From positions 11,069,608 through 11,133,607 of the forward strand of contig NC_133492.1 in the NCBI RefSeq assembly GCF_025370935.1: a stretch of 64,000 bases of DNA, written 5' to 3'. Positions 43,557 to 54,225 of this stretch are shown here, piece after piece. The translations under genes and the position numbers were made by a program. Source of the DNA: Choristoneura fumiferana. Its lineage: Eukaryota > Arthropoda > Insecta > Lepidoptera > Tortricidae. The notes below the pieces were generated by a model. The model saw nothing but the letters and a program-made list of their open reading frames with translations, was not told where the DNA came from and ran no database searches. The first letter of the stretch is position 1. Every line of letters begins with the position of its first letter.

Positions 43557-43561
43557 GGTAA

Positions 43562-44205
43562 GGCTAAATTAGCCTCAAAGAAGCTCGGCGTGCTCAACAG
43601 ATTGAGACAGTATTTCACTTCGGCCCACCGCCTCCAGCTTTATAAGGCGCAGGTTCGCCCACATATGGAATACTGCTCTCATCTGTGGGCAGGGGCTCCC
43701 CAGTACCAGCTTCTCCCTCTGGACCGCATACAACGGAGAGCGACTCGAATAGTCGGCTGCCAACGAGTTTCCGATCGACTTGACTCTTTGGCGCTGCGTA
43801 GAGATGTAGCTTCACTGTGCATCCTCTATCGCATGTACAACGGGGAGTGCTCGAGGAGTTATTCGGGTTGATCCCTGCCGCATCCTTTCGCCACCGACCT
43901 ACGCGACAACACGTCCATCCTCACCATTTAGATGGTTGGCGGTCCTCTACTGTGCGTTTTTCCAGAAATTTCCTGCCTCGCACAGCAAAACTCTGGAATG
44001 AGCTATCGCCTGCGGTATTCCCGGACCGCTATGACCTTCAAGTTTTCAAGAAAAGAGCGTACTCCTACCTTAAAGGCCGGTAACGCACTTGTGACTCTTC
44101 TGGTGTTGCAAGTGTCCATGGGCGACGGTAATCGCTTACCATCAGGCGATCCGCCTGCTCGTTTGCCCCCTATACCATAAAAACAAATAATAATAAATCT
44201 CTGCA
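43562..44205 (+). pseudogene. Non-LTR retrotransposon RT C-terminus and 3' UTR, copy 1
   Basis: The frame from about 43566 reads KLASKKLGVLNRLRQYFTSA, then QVRPHMEYCSHLWAGAP, RIQRRATRIVG and RRDVASLCILYRMYNGECS. After a one-base loss near 43852 the next frame continues with a GLIPAASFRHR stretch, TVRFSRNFLPRTAKLWNELS and a final FKKRAYSYLKGR before TAA at 44081. This is the thumb and connection region after the reverse-transcriptase core of an insect CR1/jockey-group LINE. The 3' UTR includes 'atcaggcgatccgcctgctc' and 'gtttgccccctataccataa' and ends in an (AATA)n-like tail. 5'-truncated. The sister copy at 59888 is intact at this site. Confidence 0.75.
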
Positions 44206-44266
44206 ATAAATAAATAAACAAGAAGTAATTTATTGAATCAGGCGTTACTTTGCGGAGGTCCATATC

Positions 44267-44553
44267 AATGAATTAAAATAATTTCCTTGCTCACCCGCGA
44301 CCTTACGATAGCTAAGCTTATGCAAAATATGCTTGTTCATGCAGCTCCTCCACCTCCACACTGTAAGAACACACACAAATCACACAAACCCATCTATCAC
44401 CACCACCACACTACACTGACGCGTTTCGAACTCAACCAGAGCTCATCTTCAGAGTGACACAACCGTACACCATGCTACCAGTTGTTAGTTGTTGTTGTTG
44501 TTGTGTTGTTGTCGTAAGGTCGCGGGTGAGCAAGGAAATTATTTTAGTTCATT
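44267..44553. mobile_element. Foldback TIR element (CCTTGCTCACCCGCGACC), copy 1, complete
   Basis: The left end aatgaattaaaataatttcc, then ttgctcacccgcgaccttac, is mirrored by gtaaggtcgcgggtgagcaa and ggaaattattttagttcatt over 40-odd bases. The interior has CAC-rich and GTT-rich microsatellites and 'cgcgtttcgaactcaaccag'. Relatives: 32189 (left part) and 51200 (solo right end). Confidence 0.75.
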
Positions 44554-44691
44554 AAACAAGAAGTGCTTATTTAAAAATCTGAGATAATTACAATACAATA
44601 GCTACAGTTACAACATAGAGAGGTAAGCAATAGGCGGCTTATTTCAGAGCGATCTCTTCCAGGCATTTACAATGACAGAAATAAGGAAATT

Positions 44692-44870
44692 ACCCTAGCT
44701 GTTGCTTGGAATTTCATCGGAGAAAAAATTGAATATCGCTATCGTGCGAGAAATATGCAATTTTCTGTGATAAAAGCTATCCTGTGTCCTTCCCATACTC
44801 TTACGACAAACCTATCTCCGTATCAATCACTTTAGCGGTTTAGGGGTAGAGCAGCAAAAGGATATGGATA
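44692..44870 (+). mobile_element. Metulj-like element, diverged, copy 1
   Basis: 'ctagctgttgcttggaattt', 'gaatatcgctatcgtgcgag', 'tgtgataaaagctatcctgt' and 'cctatctccgtatcaatcac' follow the Metulj block order. The 3' terminus is lost. Confidence 0.55.
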
Positions 44871-45000
44871 ATTTGACATTCATCATCATTATCATCATCT
44901 CAGCCGTAGGACGTCCACTGTTGGACATAGGCCTCCTCTATAGACCTCCAGTCGCTTCGGTTGGCAGCGGGTTGCATCCACCGTGAACTCGCGGATTTAA

Positions 45001-45969
45001 GGTGCGACCAAACCGCTGCTTAAAAAACGGTGACGGCGCGGAATCGCAGTGACGCACCGTATGCGCACCGTTTTTATCGCATGCTCTCCACACCGCTGCT
45101 TAAAATACGGAATCGCATTGACGTGTCGTAAACTTTAGGTCTTTACGGAACAAAAGTCGTGACGTTTACGGCACGTCACAGCGATTCCACACCGTTTGCG
45201 TATTTTAAGCAGCGGTACGGTGTGGAAAGCATGCAAAAAAACCGGCCAAGAGCGTGTCAAAATAGGGTTCCGAAGCCATTACGAAAAAATTAAGTAATAT
45301 TTTTCTAAGGATTTCGTATTTTATACGGATAATCTTCCAAGTTTATGTATATTTTATACCTTGGGCTGCTATTTACTCTTAAAATACTAATAATTCTCAA
45401 GCAAACTTAGCCGTCATAGTTTTCCATGAAAGTTTGATAATACTTACTACCATCCTGATTTTTTTTAATTTTTCCACCCACCGCCTTATATTTTAGAAAG
45501 GGGGGGGGGGACGCTCGACTTTTATGAAAATTTGCATTTTAAAGTTGAATATTTCGCAAACGAATCACTGAATCGAAAAATCGTCTTAGCAAACCCCTAA
45601 TGGGTTAAAAGACCTATCCAACGATACCCCACACTATAGGGTTGGATGAGAAAAATAAACCACCCCCACTTTACGTCTATGGGAGGTACATAAAAAAATG
45701 TTTTTTAAAAAAATTTATTGTACCATTTTGTCGGCATAGTTTACATATGTATATATCAGTGCAAAATTACAGCTTTCTAGCATTGATAGTCCCTGAGCAA
45801 AGCCACGGGGACGGACGGACAGACAGACAGACAGACAGGCATACATGGCGAAATTATAAGGGTTCCGTTTTTGCCATTTTGGCTCCGGAACCCTAAAAAC
45901 GGTGCGCATACGATGCGTCACTGCGATTCCGTACCGTGACCGTTTTTTAAGCAGTGGTTTGGCCGCACC
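45001..45969. mobile_element. Foldback element with TAA target duplication (Harbinger-like), copy 1
   Basis: The ends ggtgcgaccaaaccgctgct and (inverted) agcagtggtttggccgcacc begin arms of more than 100 bases: left 45001 to about 45112, right about 45196-45240 plus 45896-45969. TAA stands at 44998-45000 and 45970-45972 and only once in the LINE it entered. A 3-base TWA duplication is typical of PIF/Harbinger elements. The right arm is split by the 45242-45895 repeat. No transposase is present. Confidence 0.75.
45242..45895 (+). mobile_element. Common lepidopteran repeat (TAGGGTTCCG...CGGAACCCTA), copy 1
   Basis: It starts 'ccggccaagagcgtgtcaaa' then atagggttccgaagcca, and ends 'gccattttggctccggaacc' then cta. 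Subterminal 16-base inverted motifs (tagggttccgaagcca / tggctccggaaccct) mark both sides, and a (GACA)n microsatellite is near the right end. It is inserted in the right arm of the foldback element. Confidence 0.65.
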
Positions 45970-46009
45970 TAACCGGGTCATCCGTCCATTTCTCGTCCGT
46001 GAATTTGAC

Positions 46010-46740
46010 ATTTTAATTTTTACATAAATGGTTAAACGGGGGAGTATGGAGTATTATTAAAAAGTTCTGTGGGTCACGATTCAACTGACTTAAAATACGT
46101 CTACCTACTTCTAAATTGAATACTAACCTTATTTTTAAGTTAATATTTAGGCATCTCGCGTTCAGTTTGCGCTATATGTCACGAGGTTACGCCGCCATTT
46201 ATCATACTTAGCCGTAATCCGAGATTTATACCGATTAACAACAATGTACCGTGTTCGTGAACAAATATTGTTGTATTTTCAGCCGACTTAAAAAAAACGA
46301 TTTCCAGTAAGGTTGGGATTTTAGGTTCCGTTTATTACCTCAGAACTCCATCATGTTTCAATGTTATGGAAGGCCAAAGAATGATAGCAGGTGATAAGAC
46401 TTTGAGGTATGATGCTATTTGAGGACGTTCGGCAGTAGCGGGTGTTACAACAGCATTTCTATCTGTGAGTTTTCTTTTTTACTTTTTATTTTTATTTTTA
46501 GTAGGGCTGCGTTGCGCGGCGCTTTGGGCAGTTCTGTATCGCATGCCAACTAGGATCCACATAATATCAGCGTCGAGTCACCTTCCGTGACCTGACAAAT
46601 GCTGAGTGGATTCCTTTTTCATAACAAACGTACCTACTTAGATAGTTATTGGAATATTTGTTACTTCCTAATTGATTGTTAGTTATGAAATAAATGTTTC
46701 TTCTTTCTTCTTATGTTTTTTTTTACATATAACTGACCAG
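46010..46740. other. No recognised feature (copy 1)
   Basis: Duplicated sequence with no supported exon or named repeat; copy 2 at 62410-63170 shows the same. Confidence 0.45.
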
Positions 46741-46741
46741 C

Positions 46742-46856
46742 CCCCTGTACCACAATAGTTACAAGTGCTACAATTCAACAAAATTGTAACATTTTACTAA
46801 GAGAAACTTAACAATTTTGTCGAATTGTAGCACTTGTAACTTTTGTGGTACAGGGG
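46742..46856. mobile_element. Hairpin MITE (CCCCTGTACCACAA ends), copy 1
   Basis: Arms cccctgtaccacaatagtta and taacttttgtggtacagggg pair over about 45 bases with two mismatches around a roughly 27-base loop. Confidence 0.8.
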
Positions 46857-46859
46857 CCA

Positions 46860-48125
46860 GTAATTACTGATCTATATTCCCCTATCTCAGCTGATGAAAA
46901 GTGCAAATGAGGCCAAAGGTGTATCTCACTAGTTCAGATGGTTTAGTAGAAACTGATTCAGAACTTGTTGATGATATTTTTTCATTTTTAAATATAAAAA
47001 AATACCGACCGTATTTACCAACCGACCGACCGTATTTACCGACCGTATTAATTAAGGATTAGTAGTTAATTAATGAAATGTACGTATATTTCTTTATTGA
47101 AATAAACAGCTTTTAATTTAATTTTTTTTTACCTATTACCGCGCAATCCGGTCGTCGATATCACTACAACTACAGTTAGCTGCGAAGAAACGTAACAATT
47201 AAACCTACTAATTAAAGGTACAGCCGCAATGGGGGTTATAGCCATAAGTGGCCAAGTTGTACTTTTATTAACCCTTACGTACCTGTTCAAGCAGCTTATT
47301 TATTAAATACTTTACAACTCAATTCATCTAATATATTATTATTTATTATCCATCAATACCTAATTATTCTTCCTCAATTATTTGTTAATATCAGTAAACT
47401 ATCAGTCGGTAAAAAGCTCTAGTAATTACGAAAATTATATACAAGCCACTAATTGTTTAATAACATACCTACTTGTCCCAATTACATCGTATCTGAACAT
47501 TAATAATTAATTACTGGAACAATTTGACACGTCGATGTTATAGAGTAAGTACTACTCGTATACGACAATAATGAGTACAAAAGGAATGAAAGACAAAGTA
47601 AAACTTTTCATAAAAAACGCTGCAATTTTGAAGCATTTTATATGAAAAAAAAATCAAAAAAAAAAAAAATCAAAAAAAAAATTTCAAAAAAAGTGCTCTC
47701 ATTTAATTTAACCTCTTGTTTACTATTTTTCACAACCGCGCTCAGCTAAAACACCGTGTTGGTTCCATTCGTCGCAAGTGAATCTTAGAAGTCTTAGAAC
47801 CCCACGCACGATACAAGAAGGGTACCTACTTCATTAAGGGTACTTTCTCTCTCTCTTTCTATCAATGAAATTAAGAGTGGAATATCTAAGCAATTAGTGT
47901 TTAACGTTGTTTAACCGTCCGCGGCTTAGCTTAGAGACTGATAGTGCTAGAAAGCTGTAATTTTGCGTGAGTACAAATGTTAACGACACCGAGAGACTGG
48001 TAAAAATAATGGTATTTCCTCTAGACGTAAACGTGCGGGGTATCGTTGGGTAGGCTTTTCAAAAAATATAAGTTTACGAGTAATGAGTGTTTACATTATA
48101 AGTTTTAAGTTAAGTATATTATAAG
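46860..48125. other. Mostly unannotatable; A-rich tract at 47641-47695
   Basis: Apart from an A-rich low-complexity run (47641-47695) and a short 'ggggtatcgttgggtaggct' repeat scrap at 48037 (compare 8120), nothing is recognised. Confidence 0.45.
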
Positions 48126-48129
48126 TTTT

Positions 48130-48182
48130 TTGTACCGCTTTATGGTGTGCAATAAAGAATATTTGTATTGTATTGTATTGGC
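48130..48182 (+). mobile_element. LINE 3' terminus with (TATTG)n tail
   Basis: 'gtaccgctttatggtgtgca' then 'ataaagaatatttgtattgt' and a (ATTGT)n tail: the forward form of the tail at 7886 and 60917. Confidence 0.55.
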
Positions 48183-48384
48183 CATTTTTCGATTTAAGGA
48201 TCCGTTTGAAAAACATTAAGCTTTATATTTAGTGCTAATTAATATTATATGCCCTGACATGGCGTCATGGATTTACTTGCTTCTTTTTTTATACTACTAC
48301 CCAAAGAAAAATAGTGTGATTAACAATATTTTATTTGCCGTATTAATAAAGGATGCGCTTTTGTGATTATTATTTTTTACACAG

Positions 48385-48577
48385 AGAAGACAACAAACTT
48401 ATCACAAAAACCACCAAGATCCCAACGAAACTTGTAACGACATCCCAATATAGTCACGGGGGCCAACCCACAGATGGCGCTGTCAGCAGTTCAGACTATC
48501 GGTCGACTTCGACACTTGACCCAAACTTGCACCATTCCACGGGAAATTTACCCAATGATAGGAGTTCGGTGCTTTAA
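48385..48577 (+). other. Candidate unassigned exon (63 codons)
   Basis: A pyrimidine-rich acceptor (attattattttttacacag) precedes an open frame with more even base use than its surroundings, starting EDNKLITKTTKIPTKLVTTS and rich in Ser/Thr/Asn, ending at TAA 48575. It enters in phase 2. I recognise no domain. It could be the last exon of a + strand gene or a decayed mobile element. Confidence 0.2.
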
Positions 48578-48799
48578 CGTTGTAAAGGGCTCCGACCTAT
48601 AAAGGCCCTTGAACTAATTCGAATTGAATGAAAGAAAATACTGTGATTAATATAGGTAGGGATATACGTGCTGATTCGGACATTTATGAGACCACTACTG
48701 TGTTTTTGCGCCTAATTAAATAGCTTTTTATTAACCGTTTTTTTATTTGTTTTATTTTATTATTTTATTTTTATATTAATATATTTATGATATGTTTTT

Positions 48800-49617
48800 T
48801 ATAGCTTATAATGTGTCCCACTGCAGGGCAAAAGCCTCCCCTTTCTTATTCCACTCGTCTCTACTCTTGGCCAGCTCTTACCAACTGACTGGAATCAGTC
48901 CAGGTCGTCCCGCCATCTCCTCCTAGGTCTGCATCTGCTCCGGTGCCCGTCGCATGGAACCCAATCGATGATTACTTTGGCCCAGCGATCCGGATGCATG
49001 CGGTAGACGTGTCCCGCCCAGTCCCATTTTAATTTGGCAGTCTTCATTCCCCCATCGACAATTTGAGTTCTGGAGCGCAGATCAGTGTTTCAGATTCTAT
49101 CAGATCTCCGAACACCTAGAATACTCCGCTCCATAGCTCGCTGGCAAATCTTAAGTCTGGACTTCTGAGCCTCAGTCAAAGACCAGGTCTGAGCGCCGTA
49201 GGTTAGGATGTGCAGGATACACATATCGACGAGCTTGCGTTTCAGGGTTAAAGGATGTTTGGCCTTCATTAGCACTTTCATGGACCAGTAGCTCCTCCAG
49301 GCATTTTCAATGCGTTTATCAATTTCTTTGCCTTGTCTGTTTTCAAAGGAGACTATCTGGCCCAAGTAAGTGTATTCGTCGACATATTGTAGTATCTGCC
49401 CATCTACCGCTACCCTACGTTTGACGGTATTCGTCATTAACTGTGTCTTTAACCGGTTCATCGCAAGTCTAACTTCAAGACTTGCCGTGCTCAGTTGTTG
49501 GAGCATATTTTCCAGTTCCATTGCCGATGTAGAGAAGAGAACAATGCCATCAGCAAAGCGAAGGTTAGTCAACATTCTGCCTCCAACATCAATTCCAAAA
49601 TAAATAATTAGAACCAA
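48800..49617 (-). pseudogene. RTE-clade LINE reverse transcriptase fragment and 3' end
   Basis: The reverse strand from 49617 encodes FGIDVGGRMLTNLRFADGIV then LFSTSAMELENMLQQLS, i.e. RT palm motif C with FADG in place of the catalytic FADD. It continues with LKTQLMTN, YTYLGQIVSF, a CILHILTYGAQTWSLTEAQK stretch and RAMERSILGVRRSDRI. Beyond a frame break come KLKWDWAGHVYRMHPDRWAK and a PRRRWRDDLD segment, then the GEAFALQWDTL ending, and an A/T-rich tail near 48790. This order (FADD box, YLG, TYG.ETW-type, GH..R, RW.DDL, terminal QW) is that of insect RTE elements. It is 5'-truncated and catalytically dead. About 820 bp, the longest LINE remnant here. Confidence 0.85.
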
Positions 49618-49619
49618 GA

Positions 49620-50955
49620 ACCAATCTCAGATAAAGGAGTAATTCCCTCAGTTAGAGGCTGTCGCCTCCATAATTTAATTTCATACAAGTGATGTCTACA
49701 TAAGAAGCATGTAACTTTCGTTAGCTTTGACTACCTTCCATTAACCTGCCTGTCCTCTCCCAGAGGCACAAATTTGTGCCCAAATTCCTTTGATCCTGTT
49801 ATCCTGGGAGATGACAGATTAATTCAGTTATGTTGTGGAATATTCTGGAACAGTTGAAGACACCTAGGTTTTCTTTGTTTCAGGGGTCCTTAGCTCCTGT
49901 CAAACTATCCTTAGCTCAAGCACAAGTTATCCTTTTATCCCGCATAACCCATTAAACGTGCACATAAAATTACTGCAGTGGATGTCTTCGTGACAGGGTG
50001 TCCAGATAGCTAGCCGTACTTCATATTATGTAATACTCATAAAGAAAAGTTATTCATTTACAATTTCAAAGGTATTTTCTCAAGATCTATTTATTAAATT
50101 AGGCAACCTAAACTTTTTCCACATCCATAATTCTGAATCTGATAAGGATAGAGACGTGTCCCGCCAGGAAACAATTGTCAGATGTGTTTCGAGGCCCCTA
50201 ATACATAATATTAGATATTACATCAAATTACTGTAATTAATTTCTGATTTAAATTTGATTTGTGGTTCAAAAACTCAACGTGAAATAAGGAAAAAGACAT
50301 TCTTGTATTTTTACTTAATTTTGGTATGAGCATATCTCTGTTCTACAGCTTGCATTTGTAACATTCGTAGAAGCAGTTATTTTTAATAAATAACCATTAT
50401 TTATATTTGAAAATTTGTTTTCTTGAAGTCACACCAACAGGAGAAGACGCCCTGGGATTTTATTTCATATAATAAAAGTCTCTTTGTTTTTCTGACTACA
50501 GTTAGCTGGTAAATGTAACTTGAGCCCTTAAAATCCAGGTTACAAAATGATAAACGCCAAAAACTTATCTTTATATTTAAATAAAACGTTTCTGTAATGA
50601 GCTTATTATATTGTTATACTCAAACAAGTTATTGGTCTAAGGTCGTAACCTTTATATCTCGCTGTTATATCAAAGGTAAATATTTACAGGCGGTAAAAAG
50701 TGACAGGCATAAAATTAGGTGGAATTAACGATGTTCACAACGTCGCGTAAACAAACATTCTGCTTCGCTTACGTTATTTTATGTTAGGGTTTCTTTACAT
50801 TGTAATCATAATATGGAATAGTCTCTTTTTTGAACGGTGTATATTTTAATTATTATAAATGCGAAAGTTTGTGTGTGCGTGTATCTGTTACACGAGTTTT
50901 GAATGTAAATATGATATGATATGTTTGAGTGTTTTAAACATGTTTATTTGTAGAC
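49620..50955. other. No recognised feature
   Basis: A/T-rich, with one Metulj-like terminus at about 50855-50885 (attataaatgcgaaagtttg). No exon is supported. Confidence 0.45.
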
Positions 50956-50959
50956 CTAG

Positions 50960-51089
50960 TACAGTCACCGGTACCAATATCTGACACAGCAAAACGTGCA
51001 TAAATGTCTGCTGCGATTCGATTTCTAGGACCCGCAGGACGTGTATGTTTTTGCAAGCTCTGCTGTGACTAATATTACAGGTGACTGTA
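50960..51089. mobile_element. Foldback MITE, TACAGTCACC ends
   Basis: The ends tacagtcaccggt and (inverted) acaggtgactgta pair, with diverged similarity continuing inward (cagcaaaacgtgcataaatg versus cgtgtatgtttttgc). It is 130 bp. Terminal TACAGTCA is shared with 3221 and 20719, although the interiors differ. Confidence 0.65.
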
Positions 51090-51199
51090 CCCATTAGGAC
51101 AAGCTACGCTTAGTTTTGAACTGGGTTGATTGGTGTCCATTGTACCAGAGGGGTGTGGCGATGTCACAACTTGATTCTTTCTCTCAAGAAGGCATTTGA

Positions 51200-51239
51200 A
51201 AGGTCGCGAGTGAGCAAAGAAATTCTTTAAGTTAATTTA
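51200..51239. mobile_element. Solo end of the CCTTGCTCACCCGCGACC element
   Basis: 'gaaaggtcgcgagtgagcaa' then agaaattctttaagttaa matches the right end of the element at 44267-44553. Confidence 0.55.
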
Positions 51240-51639
51240 GAATAATATAAAGTTAGTTTAACTTGTTGGAAAAAAAATGAAATCGTTACATAAAACCTTG
51301 TGAAAAATAAATATACTTTGCGATGGATGATTACAATAAAAGTTCTATCGAAAGCAAAAACGATATAAGTTGGAACAGAAAGCAATCAATCAAATCAGAC
51401 TTTGATCTCAACTCATAACACCCGCGAAGAGAAAGCTTGAATTGCTTCACCGTAAATTGTAGCTAATGATTTGGAAAGTCAAACTTCCTTAGTTTGCGTT
51501 CTAGGGTTTTCTAATACAAAATACAACAAAGTCTTACAATGTTGAGAGCCGAGATCTTTAAATTAACCCACTGTCTTTGATAGGGTCATGCAGAAAACGG
51601 TATTTCTTACAATAAATTTACATCAATCTAAAGGTATAT

Positions 51640-51945
51640 CATCATCATCACTTCATATACACGTCCCACTACAGAACACAGGCCTCCTCTCATAATGAGA
51701 GGGCTTGGGCCGTAGTTCCTACGGGGGCCTAGTGCGGATCGGGAACTTTAAACACAGGATGGGATTTCGGCGCAGATGTGTACACGATGATTTACTTCAT
51801 AGAAAAGCTCATGGTAAATTTCAAATGCAATTTTACACATTGGATTCCGGTAGGTATACTGAGAGTTGCAAGCCTGAATTTCAAACCACAATTCTCTGTT
51901 TGAGAGGCTACAGGTAAAACCACCAGTCAACCACGGCTATTGTAC
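51640..51945 (-). mobile_element. GATGAT-tail SINE, near full length
   Basis: On the reverse strand a tRNA-like head (near 51945, degenerate B box) is followed by 'ttgcatttgaaatttaccat', 'gagcttttctatgaagtaaa', 'gttcccgatccgcactaggc', 'cccaagccctctcattatga', 'gaggaggcctgtgttctgta' and a GATGATGAT tail at 51640. It is about 300 bp. Confidence 0.65.
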
Positions 51946-52339
51946 AAAAGATATACTTACATGGTAACCTAGAAGAGAGTAACGTACTGACTAACTGACA
52001 GACAAGGCACAGTCTAAACCACTGTCAGTAGTCAGCGTTGAAATTTGGCAGACATTTTCCTTGAGGAAATTTCACTCATAATCTTCACTTAGTTATCCCT
52101 GCGCTCAGTTATTCCTGCTCATACTATTTCTACTTTTCAAAATCTGGCAATGGAATATCGACTCACCTCGGGCTACAAGCTTAGACTGGTGGTGGTGGCG
52201 ATCCACCGGCGCGAAATCGGCTTTAGCCAATCAAAAAACTATTTATGTCCACGCAATAAGAGCGAAAAGAATAACTTAATAACATCCCTGTCCAAGGACG
52301 CATACAAGGTGTTAACTGATATACTGATAACTACTGGCG

Positions 52340-52500
52340 AAACTATACGGATTCCATACCGAAAATACAAACTGAGACATGGATGCACAGAAAAACCTGA
52401 AAAAGAGACCAGCGCTGGGAATCGAACCCAGGTCCTCAGCAATCCGTGCTGCGTGCTTTAACCTCTACACCACCGGTGGACAGGAATCTAGACACGAATT
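52340..52500 (-). mobile_element. tRNA-derived SINE
   Basis: Reverse strand: 'ccaccggtggtgtagaggtt' (A box region), 'aaagcacgcagcacggattg', B box gggttcgattccc, 'agcgctggtctctttttcag' and 'tttttctgtgcatccatgtc'. Same family as 14500-14645, better preserved. Confidence 0.75.
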
Positions 52501-52554
52501 TTTCCTATGCATAAATATCTCAGGTTATTAATTTCAACTACGCTACTTAAGCAG

Positions 52555-52735
52555 CAGCACAAAAAAAAACAAAAAAAAAAACAACAAAAAAACAAATACA
52601 AAAACAAAATAAATATATATGTAAAAGTAACAAATTTGGAGTGGAAATGCAAAATACAAAAAGACTCCAAAAAACCAATCATATACGGATTCCCTTTTTG
52701 CAATTTTGGCTGCGGAACACTAAAAAGCATGGAAT
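52555..52735 (+). repeat. A-rich tract plus SINE-associated segment
   Basis: An A/C-rich run (52558-52610) is followed by 'aacaaatttggagtggaaat', 'caaaatacaaaaagactcca' and the scrap 'attttggctgcggaacacta', a diverged end of the 45242-type repeat. Confidence 0.5.
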
Positions 52736-52787
52736 AATTAAGTTACATAACACTTCTCAATTTCTATTGCCCAGTCATATACTCGTA

Positions 52788-52985
52788 ACCCATTGCAGTC
52801 TCAAGATGCTAAGTAAGGTAATAGAGCGACATGGCATCCAAACGTTGGAGCGGCGGCTATGCGACATAAAGCAAGACCTTACGGCCGTAATAATTAGGCC
52901 GACTTCACCGCGACCAACGCACCGCGTAATTAAGAACCTTCAGTGTGCGCTCAAGCAGCGTTCTAATTTCAATTATACCTAGCTT
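52788..52985 (+). other. Candidate unassigned coding-like segment
   Basis: After an acceptor-like acccattgcag, a frame reads MLSKVIERHGIQTLERRLCD, then IKQDLTAVIIRPTSPRPTHR and ends at TAG 52980. Its GC content is higher than its neighbours. No family is recognised; it may be a repeat interior or a short exon. Confidence 0.15.
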
Positions 52986-53416
52986 TTGTTCCCCCACTTC
53001 AGTCACCATTGTCGTCATATTTATTCCGTCCGTATATTTTCATTCATCACAGCAGGATTTAATTAATTTCCTTAAGTTACGTTTCCTTGTTTTTTCAGCG
53101 CTCGTTTAGTGATAATGGATATATTTGTTTTCACTAGGTAACGTTTAATTTGGCTTGTTTGTTGAGCATGGTATAAGTTTTTTTGTCGGTCCGATACTTA
53201 ATATGTTTAGACATTATAATTTAGGAAGTGAAAATGTACATTTTACCTACACAACTACAGGAAGAAAATGAAATGTGCGTTATTGACGCCTTCACTATTT
53301 TGTTTAGGTTGTTGGTAAATTTGTTAGAGTAGGTATACCTACGAGTACGTCAAGATTTTGAAAGCTTCGTTCTTATAGTTTTAATAGAGCACTAGTTGTT
53401 GGTTGTTGTTTGTAAA

Positions 53417-53556
53417 GCCGAGTTACGACTTGCAAAAAAATCGTGCAAGTTGCATTACATTGCGGCGCTCGATTGACCACTACAAATTCGTTGGCTTTAC
53501 GGCCTCGCAATGTAATGCATAACTTGCACAATTTTTCTTGCAAGTCTAAACTCGGC
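53417..53556. mobile_element. Foldback MITE (GCCGAGTT...AACTCGGC ends)
   Basis: Arms gccgagttacgacttgcaaa, aaaatcgtgcaagttgcatt and acattgcgg are mirrored by ccgagtttagacttgcaaga-type sequence on the reverse strand over about 50 bases. It is about 140 bp. Confidence 0.75.
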
Positions 53557-53889
53557 CTAATAGAGACAGGACCAGAAGACCGTTAAATAAAAATAAATTC
53601 CGATTAAAATAGCTACGAGCCATTGCAATAAACGTTAGAAAAATCCAGGGGATAGGTACATATTTTAAGAATATTTCTTTCTACAGAAAATATACTAGGT
53701 ATACCAAGAAATTAACTTCAAACGGTTCCTTTAAGGTCACGGCCGTTCGCTCGTCAAATTAGCCGCGGCCTTCTATCGATTCCTTTTTAATACAACATGG
53801 CTCGAGTGTACCAATTTACTTTTCAAGTACCTTACTCTTATTAATTATAAGTTGTGTACGAGATTCGATTTGTCGGTTACATGTTATCG

Positions 53890-54225
53890 AATACATCACA
53901 GACAAGTTGCTCGAAGTCGTTCAGTTGGCCTCGCAAATTGATTTTACTAAGTTTGATAAAGTTTTCGGTGAGCTCGTGTCGCAGTGGCACGATTTAGGAG
54001 CAGAAGCGGTAGGAGTGAGATACGTCACTCAATCGGAGGCCTTATTGTGTAACACATTTGGAATCATAAGCGTTTTCATCACTTTTTTCTGTCACGCCTT
54101 CCCTTGCCTTGATGACTGGTAATCTAGCACCGTCCGCTTTTTTACACGCACGACTAAATTATGGAAGAAGCTTCCTGGGACACCATCAGGTGAACCGCAT
54201 GTTCGTTTTCCCCCTCTTATATAAA
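53890..54225 (+). mobile_element. Probable LINE 3' remnant
   Basis: The end carries a TKLWKKLPGTPSGE-like frame (compare 'TAKLWNELS' at 44000) and 'gggacaccatcaggtgaacc', 'gcatgttcgttttccccctc', then an A-rich tail. The upstream 71-codon frame (LLEVVQLASQIDFTKFDKVF...) is open but unrecognised and could belong to the same element. Confidence 0.4.

Larger units (their letters stand above)
44886..46005 (-). mobile_element. RTE LINE 3' end, interrupted by a foldback element, copy 1
   Basis: 44886-45000 carries 'ggacgtccactgttggacat', 'aggcctcctctatagacctc' and 'cagcgggttgcatccaccgt', ending cgcggatttaa. The same LINE continues at 45970 (taaccgggtcatccgtccat, then ttctcgtc), as expected from the uninterrupted order at 40210-40260 (cttaccctagtcgtcctcca then tctcg). 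The insert is 45001-45969 with TAA on both sides. Confidence 0.75.
40776..47589 (+). repeat. Large duplicated segment, copy 1
   Basis: About 6.8 kb collinear with 57162-64000. The offset is 16,386 bp at the left and 16,411 bp at the right. The copies differ by many one-base indels, especially in homopolymers, and a handful of indels of 10-60 bases. The right limit is set only by the window end. Best explained as two assemblies of the same locus. Confidence 0.95.

Noticed and set aside
46742..46856. CCAG target-site duplication around the CCCCTGTACCACAA hairpin
   Set aside because: Left flank (ccagc) and right flank (ccagt) agree for only four bases, and the left copy is offset by one base from the element edge, so it may be chance.
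40776..47589. True biological segmental duplication with 40776-47589 as the older copy
   Set aside because: Copy 2 starts at the first base after a placeholder gap and the copies differ mainly by sequencing-type indels, so an assembly overlap is more economical. Kept open as a test in the findings.
52150..52461. 103-codon forward ORF
   Set aside because: Its C-terminal half is antisense to the tRNA-derived SINE at 52340-52500.
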